A DNA stretch of 64,000 bases, taken from contig JBAPTW010000108.1 in assembly GCA_049282355.1 (NCBI GenBank), forward strand, positions 62,001 through 126,000. The letters are read 5' to 3'. The position numbers and the translations under genes are program-made. Under the pieces are notes generated by a model. It saw only the letters and a list, made by a program, of their open reading frames with translations, was not told the origin of the DNA and searched no databases. The stretch is from JAGTVB01 sp049282355. Its GTDB lineage: Bacteria; Pseudomonadota; Gammaproteobacteria; HK1. Positions 8,955 to 17,750 of the stretch are shown here, in pieces. The first letter of the stretch is position 1; each line of letters opens with the position of its first letter.

Positions 8955-9509
8955 TCAGGTGACGGGAGCTGCAGGCCGTGTTTCACCGAGCTCGAGTACG
9001 CCTGTAAGACTCCCTGTTAGCCGCAAAGAGCGCATTGACTGTTCATCGGTAAGATGAATTTCGAACGGTGAGATCTCGCCATTGGAGAAAAAGATAATCT
9101 GCGGATTCGCTTTTTTTCCTAAGGACGCATCAAGCATGAGCAGACTTCCCTCGGCCGCGACCTGGATCTGAAAACCATCGGGCAACGACCTGCGGCGAAG
9201 CGCGCTATCGTCTTGAAGCGGTTGCCACTGACCTTCTTTATAGTTCAAGAAAGCGTAGGTGTTCTCACCGAAAACTGCTCCAATCTCCTGACTCTGCAGG
9301 ATGGCTGCCTGCGCAGCTAATTCACAAATCGCCTTCAGACGCTTTCCTTCCTGATCCAGTACTTTGCTCCTACCCCCGTCGCCGATTCCTAAGACGGCGA
9401 ACCCAAACAAGAGTGCCGTGATAGCGAGCACCACAACGACTTCTAATAGCGTGAAGGCGCGGATCCGAGCCTTCGATATCAATCTGTATTGCTCCGAAGC
9501 CATGGTCAT
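8955..9509 (-). CDS. GspH-like type II secretion pseudopilin, second copy
   Basis: Minor pseudopilin-like protein, 184 residues (starts at MTM or MASEQ). The prepilin signal is IRAFTLLEVVVVLAITALLFG: Glu at +5 is present, but the residue before the cleavage site is Ala rather than the usual Gly. The rest is a GspH-type beta-rich domain. It lies downstream of a GspG-like gene on the same strand, separate from the main cluster at 16-27.5 kb. It probably belongs to a second pseudopilus or an alternative set for the same machine. Confidence 0.8.
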   Translation of the reverse strand: MTMASEQYRLISKARIRAFTLLEVVVVLAITALLFGFAVLGIGDGGRSKVLDQEGKRLKAICELAAQAAILQSQEIGAVFGENTYAFLNYKEGQWQPLQDDSALRRRSLPDGFQIQVAAEGSLLMLDASLGKKANPQIIFFSNGEISPFEIHLTDEQSMRSLRLTGSLTGVLELGETRPAAPVT

Positions 9510-9555
9510 CGTTTCGTCAGCATCACCATTCAGAGAGTAAAGCAGTGCCCAAAAT

Positions 9556-9600
9556 CTACAAGGACGTATTCACGACATTCCTCGAGACAAGGCGATTAAA
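9556..9600. repeat. Second repeat family, copy (TACAAGGACGTATTCACG)
   Basis: A stretch containing TACAAGGACGTATTCACGAC followed by CTCGAGACAAGGCG. It resembles 33804-33845 (TTACAGGGACGTATTCACGG, then CCCGACAAGCC). It lies in the 185-bp gap between the two extra pseudopilin genes, which otherwise shows nothing recognised. Confidence 0.4.
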
Positions 9601-9694
9601 TGCCACCCCAGCCGAAACGATGACCATGGCTTTGCGCCGAAGAGGTCCCCGCTAGGAGAGAGTTTGTTAGAAGCAGCGCCCCTTGGCGGGCTGC

Positions 9695-10141
9695 CTATTC
9701 TAGATCCCAATTACCGATATCCGCAGCAACCCCTTCACCGCCAAGTACACCATCAGCCCCAAGCGAGTAGAGATCGAACTCGCCCTTTGTGCCAGGTTGC
9801 AAATACTGATAACCCTGTCCCCAAGGATCCGCTGGGAGCCTCTCGAGATAGCCCCCTTCCTTCCAATTAGCACCTTGCGCTAAATCACCAGGGCGTTTTA
9901 TCAGCGCTTCCAAACCGTGGTCCGTCGTGGGGTAAGAGAAATTGTCGAGTCGGTAGAGCGCCAGCGCTGCTTCTATTGCTCGAATATCTTGTTTAGCTCG
10001 GGTAACACGCGCTTCGTCCGGTCGACTCATAATCTTGGGGACCACCACAGCGGCTAAGATACCAAGGATGACCACGACCACCATGATTTCAATCAAAGTG
10101 AAACCTGGGCTAAGCCTCCTGCTGAAGCGAACGTTTGTCAT
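9695..10141 (-). CDS. GspG-like major pseudopilin, second copy
   Basis: Type II secretion major pseudopilin. It has a short basic leader, cleavage site SPG/FTLIEIMVVVVILGILAAVVVP with Glu+5, then the GspG signature YRLDNFSYPTTDHGLEAL, DPWGQGYQYLQPG and the calcium-site region FDLYSLGADGVLGGEG. About 148 residues from the ATG at 10141; in-frame starts at 10150 (ATG) and 10162 (GTG) are also possible, and none has a clear ribosome site. It is a closer match to textbook GspG than the copy inside the main cluster. It precedes the GspH-like gene on the same strand. Confidence 0.9.
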   Translation of the reverse strand: MTNVRFSRRLSPGFTLIEIMVVVVILGILAAVVVPKIMSRPDEARVTRAKQDIRAIEAALALYRLDNFSYPTTDHGLEALIKRPGDLAQGANWKEGGYLERLPADPWGQGYQYLQPGTKGEFDLYSLGADGVLGGEGVAADIGNWDLE

Positions 10142-10216
10142 TATATGCATCGAAATAATCACTAAGAGAGTGTGAAGTGGTTGGCACTCGACATATCGGC
10201 TTCCTCAACCCTTCCT

Positions 10217-10235
10217 TTAGAAGCTGTTTTTTGAG
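10217..10235. repeat. MITE-like repeat, solo end
   Basis: Only the terminal motif TAGAAGCTGTTTTTTGAG is recognisable, in the gap between the transglycosylase gene and the extra GspG gene. No partner end is visible. Confidence 0.4.
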
Positions 10236-10275
10236 AATGGGCTGTGAATTAAATTGGAAGTAAGATCCGAAATGG

Positions 10276-10890
10276 TTAAAAGAAATGCCAGACAGCACTT
10301 TGATTCAGTTCCTTTTCACACCGTTTCAGCTGAGAACGATAGCGGTTGGCACGCTCTTCAACGTCACTGGCAATTCTCAACAGCCATTGTTTCTCATGAT
10401 GTGTCTTGTTCTGAAAGCCCCGATGTCCCTCGTGGTAAGCCAGATACTGGTTATAGGTATCCACTTTAGGAATGCCTAGCAGCTCTTCGCTAAGCGAGCA
10501 ATACCATCCAATAAAATCTACGGCGTCGGCAAAATCGTCGCGCTCTGCAGTATAATTACCAGTTTTTTGCATATACCACTGCCAAGTGCCCTCAGTTGCC
10601 TGAGCGTATCCGTACGATGATGACGCACGGCCCCATGGGATCAACCCGAAAACGCGTAAGCGTGGTGGTGATGCCTTTGCCGAAAACTTGGATTCCTGAT
10701 AAATAATGGCAAATTGTAAGGGCAACGGTACGCCCCATTTTTCATATGCGGCGCGTGCGCTCAAATACCAACTCCGCCTATCCGAAAGCAAAACGCAAAC
10801 GTCATCGAGGTAACTCTTAGGCGAACATCCGATCGCCAAACCCGCCAAAATTACTAGCAATGCCAATCTGCTAATCCGCAAGTTCCTCAT
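10276..10890 (-). CDS. Lytic transglycosylase-like lipoprotein (SLT-type domain)
   Basis: Probable outer-membrane lipoprotein of 204 residues: a hydrophobic signal segment ending in the lipobox LAIGC (Cys22), then an SLT-like lysozyme fold. PLPLQFAIIYQESKFSAKA contains the likely catalytic glutamate (QES), and SSSYGYAQATEGTWQWY matches the GYAQ region of SLT enzymes. It most resembles the small single-domain SLT lipoproteins often left as hypothetical. It lies on the same strand as the two extra pseudopilin genes and could locally open peptidoglycan for them; that link is inference. Confidence 0.8.
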   Translation of the reverse strand: MRNLRISRLALLVILAGLAIGCSPKSYLDDVCVLLSDRRSWYLSARAAYEKWGVPLPLQFAIIYQESKFSAKASPPRLRVFGLIPWGRASSSYGYAQATEGTWQWYMQKTGNYTAERDDFADAVDFIGWYCSLSEELLGIPKVDTYNQYLAYHEGHRGFQNKTHHEKQWLLRIASDVEERANRYRSQLKRCEKELNQSAVWHFF

Positions 10891-11491
10891 TAGCTACCGT
10901 ACTACCTTGATCTGCACCGAATGTGCGTGTGGGAGCTTTGCGCAGTGCGCACAATGCTAGCGGTCTTGCTGACCCTATGGCCTACTCCCTCCGAACTACA
11001 GCCATCGGCGCTGTATAAGCGGCAGTGTGCATCCTATGCCGCTCCCATTCGGCGCTTTACTGAATCGCTGCACGGATGGTATGGTCGATCGCCTGCGCAA
11101 CCGAGCCTTTGCGGCCATCTTCTAGACCTCTAAAGAGGCTGTTCCAATAATATCGCGAGCGCCGGCGGCCGAAGGCGCAGGCGTAAGCAACTGGCGTATA
11201 GAGCCGTAACGTGATTTGCAGACATATATCGAGCCTAACGCCGCTGACAGCCCGATCAGAGATAGTCGTCCTGTCTGGGCTATCAATGCACCGCCCTATA
11301 TCGAGGGAAGCACATAACGGTGGCGTGCCGCGCCGCTATGACAAGCGCAATAGTCCTTAAAACGGTTAACAAGCGGCCTGCCCTCTTGATCTTAGATCAG
11401 AAAAGACACACTGCAGCAGCGCCGATAATTGCCGAAATAATTTAGTGTTTCAGGCATTCATTGGGGTTGGGGCGAAAACGGAGGATCGAAC
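10891..11491. other. 600-bp intergenic region with an interrupted repeat
   Basis: Divergent spacer between the transglycosylase lipoprotein and the stator-like gene. It contains a short open frame (10921-11133) with no recognisable features, and the expanded repeat copy at 11135-11369. No other element was recognised. Confidence 0.5.
11135..11369 (-). repeat. MITE-like repeat with about 90 bp of extra internal sequence
   Basis: The left end GAGGCTGTTCCAATAATATCGCGAGCGCCGG and right end GCTATGACAAGCGCAATAGTCCTTAAAACGG fit the family. The middle is longer and dissimilar to other copies, as if another sequence had inserted. Confidence 0.65.
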
Positions 11492-12631
11492 GTGAGAGCG
11501 TCCGATGGTGTACTCATCTCCATGCTAGTGTTTCTGGCGGCGGTGGCAATGGTATGCGCGGCATTAATCGAGCCGTTGCGTACAGCATTCCTCGCCAACG
11601 AAGTTTTCAATGCGATGATACTGGGTGTTTTGGTCGTCGGCATTGTCATCAATATTCGCCAAGTACTAAATCTCAAGCCGGAACTACGCTGGATCGAGAA
11701 TTTTCGCAAAAGCGATTTTAAAGCTCCTAGCAAATCGCCGCCACGCCTACTCGCCCCCATGGCGAGGATTCTGGCCGGACGAAGCCAGGAAGTGTTTCGA
11801 CTCTCCGCCATTACCATGCGCTCGCTGCTCGACGGGATTCGCCTTCGTCTCGATGAACATCGTGATGTTTCGAGGTATTTAATCGGGCTGCTCATCTTTC
11901 TTGGTCTGTTAGGTACTTTTTGGGGCTTGTTGGATACCATTGCGGCAGTGGGTAGAGTCATCGCCGGGCTATCGACGGACGGGGGTGACGCCAGCAGTCG
12001 TTTCGGCGAGCTGAAACAGGCACTACAGGGGCCGTTAGCGGGGATGGGAACTGCTTTTAGCTCGTCCTTATTTGGTCTTGGCGGTGCACTGGTGCTTGGC
12101 TTTCTGGACCTGCAGGCGGGCCATGCCCAAAATCGCTTTTTCAATCACTTGGAAGAGTGGCTATCTGAGCTCACCCATTTACCGAGCGGTCTACTTTCCG
12201 TTGAGGGCGAAGCAACCGTGCCCCGCTACATCGAGGCTCTGCTCGAGCAGACCGCCGACGGTCTACACAGCCTGCAACGGATCATGGCACGAGGTGAGGA
12301 TAGCCGACATGCCAGCCAAAGCCGGCTGCTCGAACTAACGGAAAAGCTTGCGCATCTCAGTGACCAGATGCGTGTCGAGGAGAAGCTGATTTTAGAACTC
12401 GCAAAAGGCCAGTTGGATTTGCAACCGGCGATTGCTCGCATTGCGCAGAGCATCACTGGAGAACGCGGAGGCGATGAAGAAGTGCGTGGCCACATCCGCA
12501 ATATAGCCATACTGCTCAATCGCCTGCTCGAGGAATTCTCGACGGGACGTACTGAATTTATAGAGGAACTGCGCAGCGAGATTCGATTGCTCACTCGAAC
12601 CCTGGCGCAACGACCTGAAAAGCCGTCTTAA
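11492..12631 (+). CDS. MotA/TolQ/ExbB-like proton channel subunit
   Basis: Inner-membrane protein of 379 residues. Two N-terminal helices (residues about 8-52) are followed by a cytoplasmic segment and two further helices (about 128-155 and 175-205) with the MotA/ExbB-type pattern LGLLGTFWGLLDTI and GPLAGMGTAFSSSLFGLGGAL. The C-terminal half is a predicted coiled coil. The start is GTG with GGAGG 7 bp upstream. It is paired with the OmpA/MotB-like gene downstream, as in standalone stator-like pairs. No flagellar, tol-pal or tonB genes are near. The stop codon lies inside a MITE-like repeat end. Substrate and role are unknown; proton-driven force transmission to peptidoglycan is inferred from family. 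Confidence 0.8.
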   Translation: MRASDGVLISMLVFLAAVAMVCAALIEPLRTAFLANEVFNAMILGVLVVGIVINIRQVLNLKPELRWIENFRKSDFKAPSKSPPRLLAPMARILAGRSQEVFRLSAITMRSLLDGIRLRLDEHRDVSRYLIGLLIFLGLLGTFWGLLDTIAAVGRVIAGLSTDGGDASSRFGELKQALQGPLAGMGTAFSSSLFGLGGALVLGFLDLQAGHAQNRFFNHLEEWLSELTHLPSGLLSVEGEATVPRYIEALLEQTADGLHSLQRIMARGEDSRHASQSRLLELTEKLAHLSDQMRVEEKLILELAKGQLDLQPAIARIAQSITGERGGDEEVRGHIRNIAILLNRLLEEFSTGRTEFIEELRSEIRLLTRTLAQRPEKPS

Positions 12632-12720
12632 GAAATGTCGCGAGCGCCGAAGTCGCCAAGAACGATTGAACCGGCGCGCAACGCAGCTCAGGCAAGCGCA
12701 GTAATTTCTAGAACAGCTTC
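12620..12720 (-). repeat. MITE-like repeat with internal deletion
   Basis: 100-bp copy: AAAAGCCGTCTTAAGAAATGTCGCG at left, CGCGCAACGCAGCTCAGGCAAGCGCAGTAATTTCTAGAACAGCTTC at right. The left end overlaps the last codons and TAA stop of the stator-like gene. Confidence 0.75.
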
Positions 12721-12772
12721 TGAGGGCAGAGGTGCTGGCTGCACCTCAGAGTAGACGCTTAAGGCCAGCGTA

Positions 12773-14050
12773 GTGACCGTAATGACCCGCCGCACCCGTT
12801 ACACCATCGATATTTGGCCTGGCTTTGTGGATGCCCTCGCCTCCATCTTGATGGTGTTCATTTTCATGCTGCTCATTTTTGTGCTCGCGCAGTTCTTCCT
12901 GACCGATACGCTCGAAGGCCGCAACCAAGCGTTGTCACAACTCTCCCAGGGGATCAACCAGTTGTTTGACGTTTTGTCACTGGAGCGCAAGAAAAGCGCG
13001 GAGCTGCAAGACTCCCTCGATGCTCTCTCCAGCCGTCTAGAAGCAACGCTGACGGAACGCGATAGCCTGGCTCTGGAGTTAGCCAACGCCACCGAGCGCG
13101 CCGAGTCCGCCGTATCCCAGGCAAATGAGCTTCGCACTAAGCTCACGGATGCGTTGCAAACGATCACCGGCGATAAGAAGCAAATTGAGCAGCAACTGGG
13201 CGAAATCAATGCCCTCCAAGAAGATGTCGTGGCGCTCAAGCGCCTACGTGCGCAACTCGAGAATCAGATAGCAGGACTCAGCTCGACGCTCAAACAGCGT
13301 GAGGGTGATCTCACTGCGGCCAAGCAACAAACCCGATATGTTAAAGAGCGTCTTGCCGAGGCGCAAGAAGGCACGCACTCTGTTCAAGCAGCGCTAACTG
13401 AGCAGCAGGGTTTAACGAGCAAAGCTGAAGCCAAAATCACCTTGCTCAACAGCCAAATCGCGGCGCTCAGAAAACAGCTCAGCGAGTTGTCATCCGCGCT
13501 GGCGCTCTCAAAGGCGGCCGTTGCGGACCAGAAGGTTGAGATCGCTGAGCTTGGGCAACGGCTGAACATCGCCCTCACCAATAAGGTTCAGGAGCTCAGT
13601 CGATATCGGTCTGAATTTTTTGGCCGGCTGCGCGAAGTCCTCGGCCAGCGTTCGGACATTCAAATCGTTGGCGATCGCTTCGTGCTGCAGTCCGAGCTGC
13701 TATTTACAAGCGGCGCTGCTGAGCTCGGTCCAGCGGGTAAAGAGCAGCTCAGCGAGCTAGCAGACACCCTAAAGGAGATTGCCAAGGAGATCCCTCCCGA
13801 CATCAAGTGGGTCCTCAGTGTAGCCGGCCATACTGATCGACGCCCGATTCGCACAGCTCAGTTCCCGTCAAATTGGGAGCTTTCAACGGCAAGAGCCCTC
13901 TCCATTGTTAACTATCTCATCGCGCAAGGCATTGCGCCTGATCGGCTCTCCGCCGCCGGATTCGGAGAGTTTCACCCGGTGGATCCGGCGAACACTGCAG
14001 AAGCCTACCGCCGAAATAGACGCATTGAGATCAAGCTCACGCAGCCCTAA
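12773..14050 (+). CDS. MotB-like OmpA-family peptidoglycan-binding protein with long coiled coil
   Basis: 425 residues, GTG start at 12773 or ATG at 12782. One N-terminal membrane helix (about residues 20-42) follows IDIWPGFVDALAS, whose aspartate sits where MotB/ExbD proteins carry the proton-binding Asp. Residues about 60-285 are a long heptad-rich coiled coil. The C-terminal OmpA domain (about 300-425) has SVAGHTDRRPI and LSAARA-like and NRRIEIKL segments that bind peptidoglycan. It is the partner of the upstream channel subunit. This pair type also occurs in other proteobacteria, and its physiological function is not established as far as I know. Confidence 0.85.
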   Translation: MTVMTRRTRYTIDIWPGFVDALASILMVFIFMLLIFVLAQFFLTDTLEGRNQALSQLSQGINQLFDVLSLERKKSAELQDSLDALSSRLEATLTERDSLALELANATERAESAVSQANELRTKLTDALQTITGDKKQIEQQLGEINALQEDVVALKRLRAQLENQIAGLSSTLKQREGDLTAAKQQTRYVKERLAEAQEGTHSVQAALTEQQGLTSKAEAKITLLNSQIAALRKQLSELSSALALSKAAVADQKVEIAELGQRLNIALTNKVQELSRYRSEFFGRLREVLGQRSDIQIVGDRFVLQSELLFTSGAAELGPAGKEQLSELADTLKEIAKEIPPDIKWVLSVAGHTDRRPIRTAQFPSNWELSTARALSIVNYLIAQGIAPDRLSAAGFGEFHPVDPANTAEAYRRNRRIEIKLTQP

Positions 14051-14112
14051 CGCACCGCCAAAGACCACGCCCCGCAAAGTGGTTTTATTAACTAAGGATT
14101 AATAACGTTATT

Positions 14113-15090
14113 TCAGCGGGTGACCAGCACCAGTTTGCCAGCCGTCTTGCGGTCAAGCAGCGCTCGAAGTGCCATCCCCGCCCCTTCTAATGGGTAGGTC
14201 TCGGCCACATGAGGCTTGAGCAGCCCGTCCCGATACCAAGTAAATAGTTGCGCAAAAGAATCTGCCAGCACCCCCGGATCATGGCTTCGGTAGGATCCCC
14301 AGTGAACACCTATGATAGATACGTTCTTGACCATGACGATGTTTGCTGGGATCTGTGGCACACGGCCGCTGGCAAATCCGATGAGCAGGATGCGCCCGCC
14401 CCATGCGATGCTGCGCAGTGAGGCATCGAACACATCGCCGCCCACGGGGTCATAGACAACATCCGCTCCACGTGCCCTGGTGAGAGATCTGATGCGCTCC
14501 TTGACGTCTTCCGCTCTCGAATCGACGAGGTGATTGGCTCCATGAGCGGCCGCAACAGCGAGCTTTTCCGATCCACCGGCCGTTGCAATCACCTCTGCAC
14601 CCATGGCCTTGCCGATCTCAACCGCGCTCAAACCTGCACCTCCGGCAGCGCCATGGACGACGAGAACCTCACCGCTGCGCAGTAAAGCACGCCACTGCAG
14701 AGCAACGTGGGATGTGCCATAAGTCACTGGAAAGGCAGCGGCGCTCGCCGCGTCCATATTGTCGGGAATAACGAACGTGTCCGCCTCAGAAACCACGGTT
14801 TGTTCGGCAAAACCACCGTAATCCGGGGTCGCAAGCACGCGATCCCCGGCCTGGCAACGCCTCACCTCTTGACCACATTCCAGCACTTCCCCCGCCACCT
14901 CCATGCCGGGAATAAACGGAGGCATTGGTTTTAACTGATACTTCCCTGCAATCAATAACGTATCAGCGAAATTGATACCGCAGGCATGAACTGCGATACG
15001 AACCTGAGTGGTTCCCATGGGCGGATCCGGCACTTGCTCTACGACCAGCGCCTCCGGTTCCCCAAGGGTTCTACAAACAACCGCCTTCAA
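14113..15090 (-). CDS. Quinone oxidoreductase-like medium-chain dehydrogenase
   Basis: NADPH-binding zinc-independent MDR family enzyme, 325 residues. The N-terminal GroES-like domain has HACGINFADTLLIAGKY. The Rossmann domain carries VVHGAAGGAGLSAVEIGKAMGA, and the zinc-ligating cysteine/histidine pattern of alcohol dehydrogenases is missing. Length and motifs fit NADPH:quinone reductase family members; the substrate cannot be told. The only in-frame start is TTG at 15090 with an AGGATGA ribosome site. Upstream codons run into a stop within a repeat. Confidence 0.85.
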   Translation of the reverse strand: MKAVVCRTLGEPEALVVEQVPDPPMGTTQVRIAVHACGINFADTLLIAGKYQLKPMPPFIPGMEVAGEVLECGQEVRRCQAGDRVLATPDYGGFAEQTVVSEADTFVIPDNMDAASAAAFPVTYGTSHVALQWRALLRSGEVLVVHGAAGGAGLSAVEIGKAMGAEVIATAGGSEKLAVAAAHGANHLVDSRAEDVKERIRSLTRARGADVVYDPVGGDVFDASLRSIAWGGRILLIGFASGRVPQIPANIVMVKNVSIIGVHWGSYRSHDPGVLADSFAQLFTWYRDGLLKPHVAETYPLEGAGMALRALLDRKTAGKLVLVTR

Positions 15091-15106
15091 GACATCATCC
15101 TGGATG

Positions 15107-15283
15107 CTTTAAGAGACATTTTAAAAGATGTCGCGAGCGCCGATAAAGCAACACCCATAGTGGCACGACGACATCGTCGGCAATGATTTTGCTTGGCAGC
15201 AAAGTAGCCCCGCAGGAGTAAACTCCAAGGATGGGGCGAGTAAGCGAAAGTGTACAGAGAGTACACGCGGATTTCGAGCCAGC
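15107..15283 (-). repeat. MITE-like repeat, extended copy
   Basis: Contains GACATTTTAAAAGATGTCGCGAGCGCCG at left and the conserved centre (CCAAGGATGGGGCGAGTAAG, CGAAAGTGTACAGAGAGTAC, GCGGATTTCGAGCC). The extreme right end is lost. Confidence 0.7.
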
Positions 15284-15330
15284 TGTAATGGGTCGATGGC
15301 AGCCCGCGATGGCCTTCGTCTCATCGCCGG

Positions 15331-15684
15331 CTAGGCCACGATGTCGCCGTCCAAAACCTCCACCATCTTTAAAGAGAAGCCGTCCAAAACCTCCACCATC
15401 TTTAAAGAGAAAATGTCATAGTCTCGGAACATGACGCCAACGCCATCGTCGGTATGGTGCACCACGATACCTCGTAGATTATGCCTTTTCGCTCTATGGC
15501 TATCGACGAGACAGAAAACGTCCAACAAATCGCCGACACACAAATCCATCGGTCCGGTCTCGATGTAGATGCCGCCGATGCTCAGATTTCGGGCCTTGAA
15601 TGCGCCAACCGGCCCCTGGCCGTCGTAGAGCACCACATCCAGATCGAGCGCTTTGCGCTGCTGATAACGCCGCTCCATATTCAT
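15331..15684 (-). CDS. PilZ domain protein with duplicated C-terminal segment
   Basis: 117-residue single-domain PilZ protein, expected to bind cyclic di-GMP. It has the N-terminal arginine motif ERRYQQRKAL and the downstream NLSIGGIYIE motif corresponding to the D/NxSxxG signature. The C-terminus shows two identical copies of FSLKMVEVLDG, from an exact 33-bp tandem duplication (15346-15411). It is close to the gspE promoter region and divergent from it. A c-di-GMP-producing protein is encoded at 36.2-39.1 kb; direct partnership is not shown. Confidence 0.85.
   Translation of the reverse strand: MNMERRYQQRKALDLDVVLYDGQGPVGAFKARNLSIGGIYIETGPMDLCVGDLLDVFCLVDSHRAKRHNLRGIVVHHTDDGVGVMFRDYDIFSLKMVEVLDGFSLKMVEVLDGDIVA
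15346..15411. repeat. Exact 33-bp tandem duplication inside the PilZ gene
   Basis: Units 15346-15378 and 15379-15411 are identical and in frame, duplicating 11 residues near the C-terminus. The exactness suggests a recent slippage event. Confidence 0.95.
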
Positions 15685-16060
15685 TCTTGTAGTCTGAGTT
15701 AGAGAAGCAGAATTATTTTCAGCTGGAATTATAAGAATAACTTAACTTCGTTACATAGATATGAAGAAAATAGTTTTCTCTATAAAAACTCAAGCCCGCG
15801 CAAAGGCAGCCGCCTCGTGACGGCACGCTCTCGTCGATCCTGGTGTTCGTGATATGCTTTGAAGCACACGAGGATTGTAAACCAACGCGCAACCCGGCTA
15901 TGCCAAGCGCAGCAAATTTTAAAACATCCTCTCAGGCGAACTTTCCCGTTCTAGAGTGAAAGAGTGATTGCTGCGGCTGTTTTATCAAGGATTGCCCCCA
16001 GCAGGCTGCATCTTTAAGAGTTCCGACTGATTTCACTGCAAGATTCAAGGGGGTGCACTG
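15685..16060. other. Divergent PilZ/gspE intergenic region
   Basis: 376 bp. An AT-rich stretch about 15710-15790 upstream of the PilZ gene probably holds promoters, but no clear -35/-10 pair stands out. A partial MITE-like repeat lies at 15865-15931. The gspE ribosome site (AAGGGGGTG) is at about 16047-16056. Confidence 0.4.
15865..15931 (-). repeat. MITE-like repeat, right half
   Basis: CACACGAGGATTGTAAACC, then GCGCAACCCGGCTATGCCAAGCGC and TTTTAAAACATCCTC match the right half of the reverse-oriented family. Confidence 0.65.
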
Positions 16061-17746
16061 TTGACTCGATATCTTGGAGAGTTGCTCATTGAGCAAGGCA
16101 AGCTTGACCAGGAAAAACTTGACCGCGCGCTGAAGCTGCAGAAGGGCAGTGGTGAGCGGCTCGGCACATTGCTGGTACAGCTAGGGCTACTATCTGAACG
16201 GGATGTGGCCCAAGGCTTAGCGGAGCAGCTGAATCTGCCCTTGGCTACACCCGATTGCTATCCGGAAGTTCCTCTCCTGGAAGGCCAAATCACCCCGGAG
16301 TTTTTAAAAAAGGCCAAAGTAATCCCCTTGTCGTTGCACCAAAACCGCCTGTCGGTGGCAATGGTTGATCCCTTGGATCGCTACATCCAGGAGGCGCTGG
16401 AACTCGCCACAGGGAAAACAATCGAGCCGCAGATCGGCGTTCCATCGGATATCGAAGCGGCCTTTCAGCGCCATTACGGCAATGGCACCTCATCGATGGC
16501 AAAGGTGGTGGAGGGCATAGCCGGGCCAGCCGAAGAACAAGAACTCGACGACATTCAGCATCTGCGGGATCTTGCGGCCGAGGCACCCATTATTCGGCTA
16601 GTCAATTCTCTGGTCACCAGAGCCTTGGAGGCGCGCGCCTCGGATATCCACATTGAGCCCTTTGAGAACAAGCTGGCAATTCGCTACCGCATCGACGGCG
16701 TGCTGCGGGACACCGAGGCCCCACCGGTGCGCTCCACCGCGGCAGTCATTTCCCGCATCAAAGTCATGGCGAATCTGAACATCGCCGAACGCCGCTTACC
16801 GCAGGATGGACGCATTCGCCTGCGTATCGCGGGCCGGGAATTCGACATGCGCGTGTCGACGGTGCCCACGATGCACGGCGAGAGTGTAGTGCTGCGGATT
16901 CTTGATCGCACCAGCGTCCCTCTCGAATTCGAGGCACTCGGATTTACCTCAGCAATTTTGCCTACTTTCGAAGCACTATTGGGACGCCCGCACGGAATTA
17001 TACTTGTCACCGGACCCACCGGCAGCGGCAAGACGACTACCCTATACACCGCACTGCAGGCGCTCAATACATCAGACAAAAAAATTCTCACGGTCGAAGA
17101 TCCGGTGGAGTATCAGCTCGAGGGCATCAATCAAATCCAGGTGAAGCCACAGATTGGCCTCACATTCGCACAGGCTTTGCGTTCCATTCTCCGTCAGGAC
17201 CCGGATGTCATCATGGTTGGTGAAATGAGAGATCTGGAGACGGCACGAATTGCCGTCCAAGCGGCATTGACTGGCCACATGGTATTTTCCACCTTGCATA
17301 CCAATGATGCGGCAACCAGCGTGACCCGGTTGTTGGACATGGGAGTCGAAGATTATCTGCTCACTTCGACCGTCAGCGGCGTGCTCGCCCAGCGACTCGT
17401 AAGAATTTTGTGCGAAAACTGCAAAGAACCCTATACGGCGCTTCCAGAGCTGGTCGCGCATCTCGGATTTCAACCGGTTGGACCGGATCACAGCGTTACC
17501 CTCCATCGAGCCCGCGGATGTGAGCTCTGCTCGGGTCTGGGTTATCGCGGCCGCATCTGCATACTGGAGCTACTAATGCTCTCCGATCAGGTACGCCAGG
17601 TCATTCTGAATCATGGGGATGCGACGGCTATTCAACGAGCAGCAATCGCCCATGGCATGATCACCATGTACCAAGATGGTTTGCACAAGGTCTTAGGCGG
17701 CCTCACTACCCTGGAGGAAGTGGTGCGAGTCACTCAAGAGTCCTAA
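16061..17746 (+). CDS. gspE: Type II secretion ATPase
   Basis: Cytoplasmic hexameric ATPase that powers pseudopilus assembly. It has 561 residues with a TTG start and a strong AAGGGGGTG site. The N-terminal GspE/PilB N1 domain (about 1-150) is followed by the ATPase core: Walker A GPTGSGKTTTLY, Asp box ILTVEDPVEY, Walker B DPDVIMVGEMRDLETA and His box TGHMVFSTLHTNDA. A zinc-binding four-cysteine element is present (CENCKEPY ... CELCSGLGYRG). It is the first gene of an uninterrupted run to gspD. The order E-F-G-H-I-J-K-L-M-N-D is the Xanthomonas xps order. Confidence 0.97.
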   Translation: MTRYLGELLIEQGKLDQEKLDRALKLQKGSGERLGTLLVQLGLLSERDVAQGLAEQLNLPLATPDCYPEVPLLEGQITPEFLKKAKVIPLSLHQNRLSVAMVDPLDRYIQEALELATGKTIEPQIGVPSDIEAAFQRHYGNGTSSMAKVVEGIAGPAEEQELDDIQHLRDLAAEAPIIRLVNSLVTRALEARASDIHIEPFENKLAIRYRIDGVLRDTEAPPVRSTAAVISRIKVMANLNIAERRLPQDGRIRLRIAGREFDMRVSTVPTMHGESVVLRILDRTSVPLEFEALGFTSAILPTFEALLGRPHGIILVTGPTGSGKTTTLYTALQALNTSDKKILTVEDPVEYQLEGINQIQVKPQIGLTFAQALRSILRQDPDVIMVGEMRDLETARIAVQAALTGHMVFSTLHTNDAATSVTRLLDMGVEDYLLTSTVSGVLAQRLVRILCENCKEPYTALPELVAHLGFQPVGPDHSVTLHRARGCELCSGLGYRGRICILELLMLSDQVRQVILNHGDATAIQRAAIAHGMITMYQDGLHKVLGGLTTLEEVVRVTQES

Positions 17747-17750
17747 ACAG

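Noticed and set aside
10921..11133. 70-codon plus-strand frame
   Set aside because: No family features or ribosome site, and it runs into a repeat.
11492..14050. Zorya anti-phage system (ZorA/ZorB)
   Set aside because: The pair has the MotA- and OmpA/MotB-like features of ZorAB, but no ZorC/ZorD or ZorE gene is beside it, and similar standalone pairs are common in proteobacteria.
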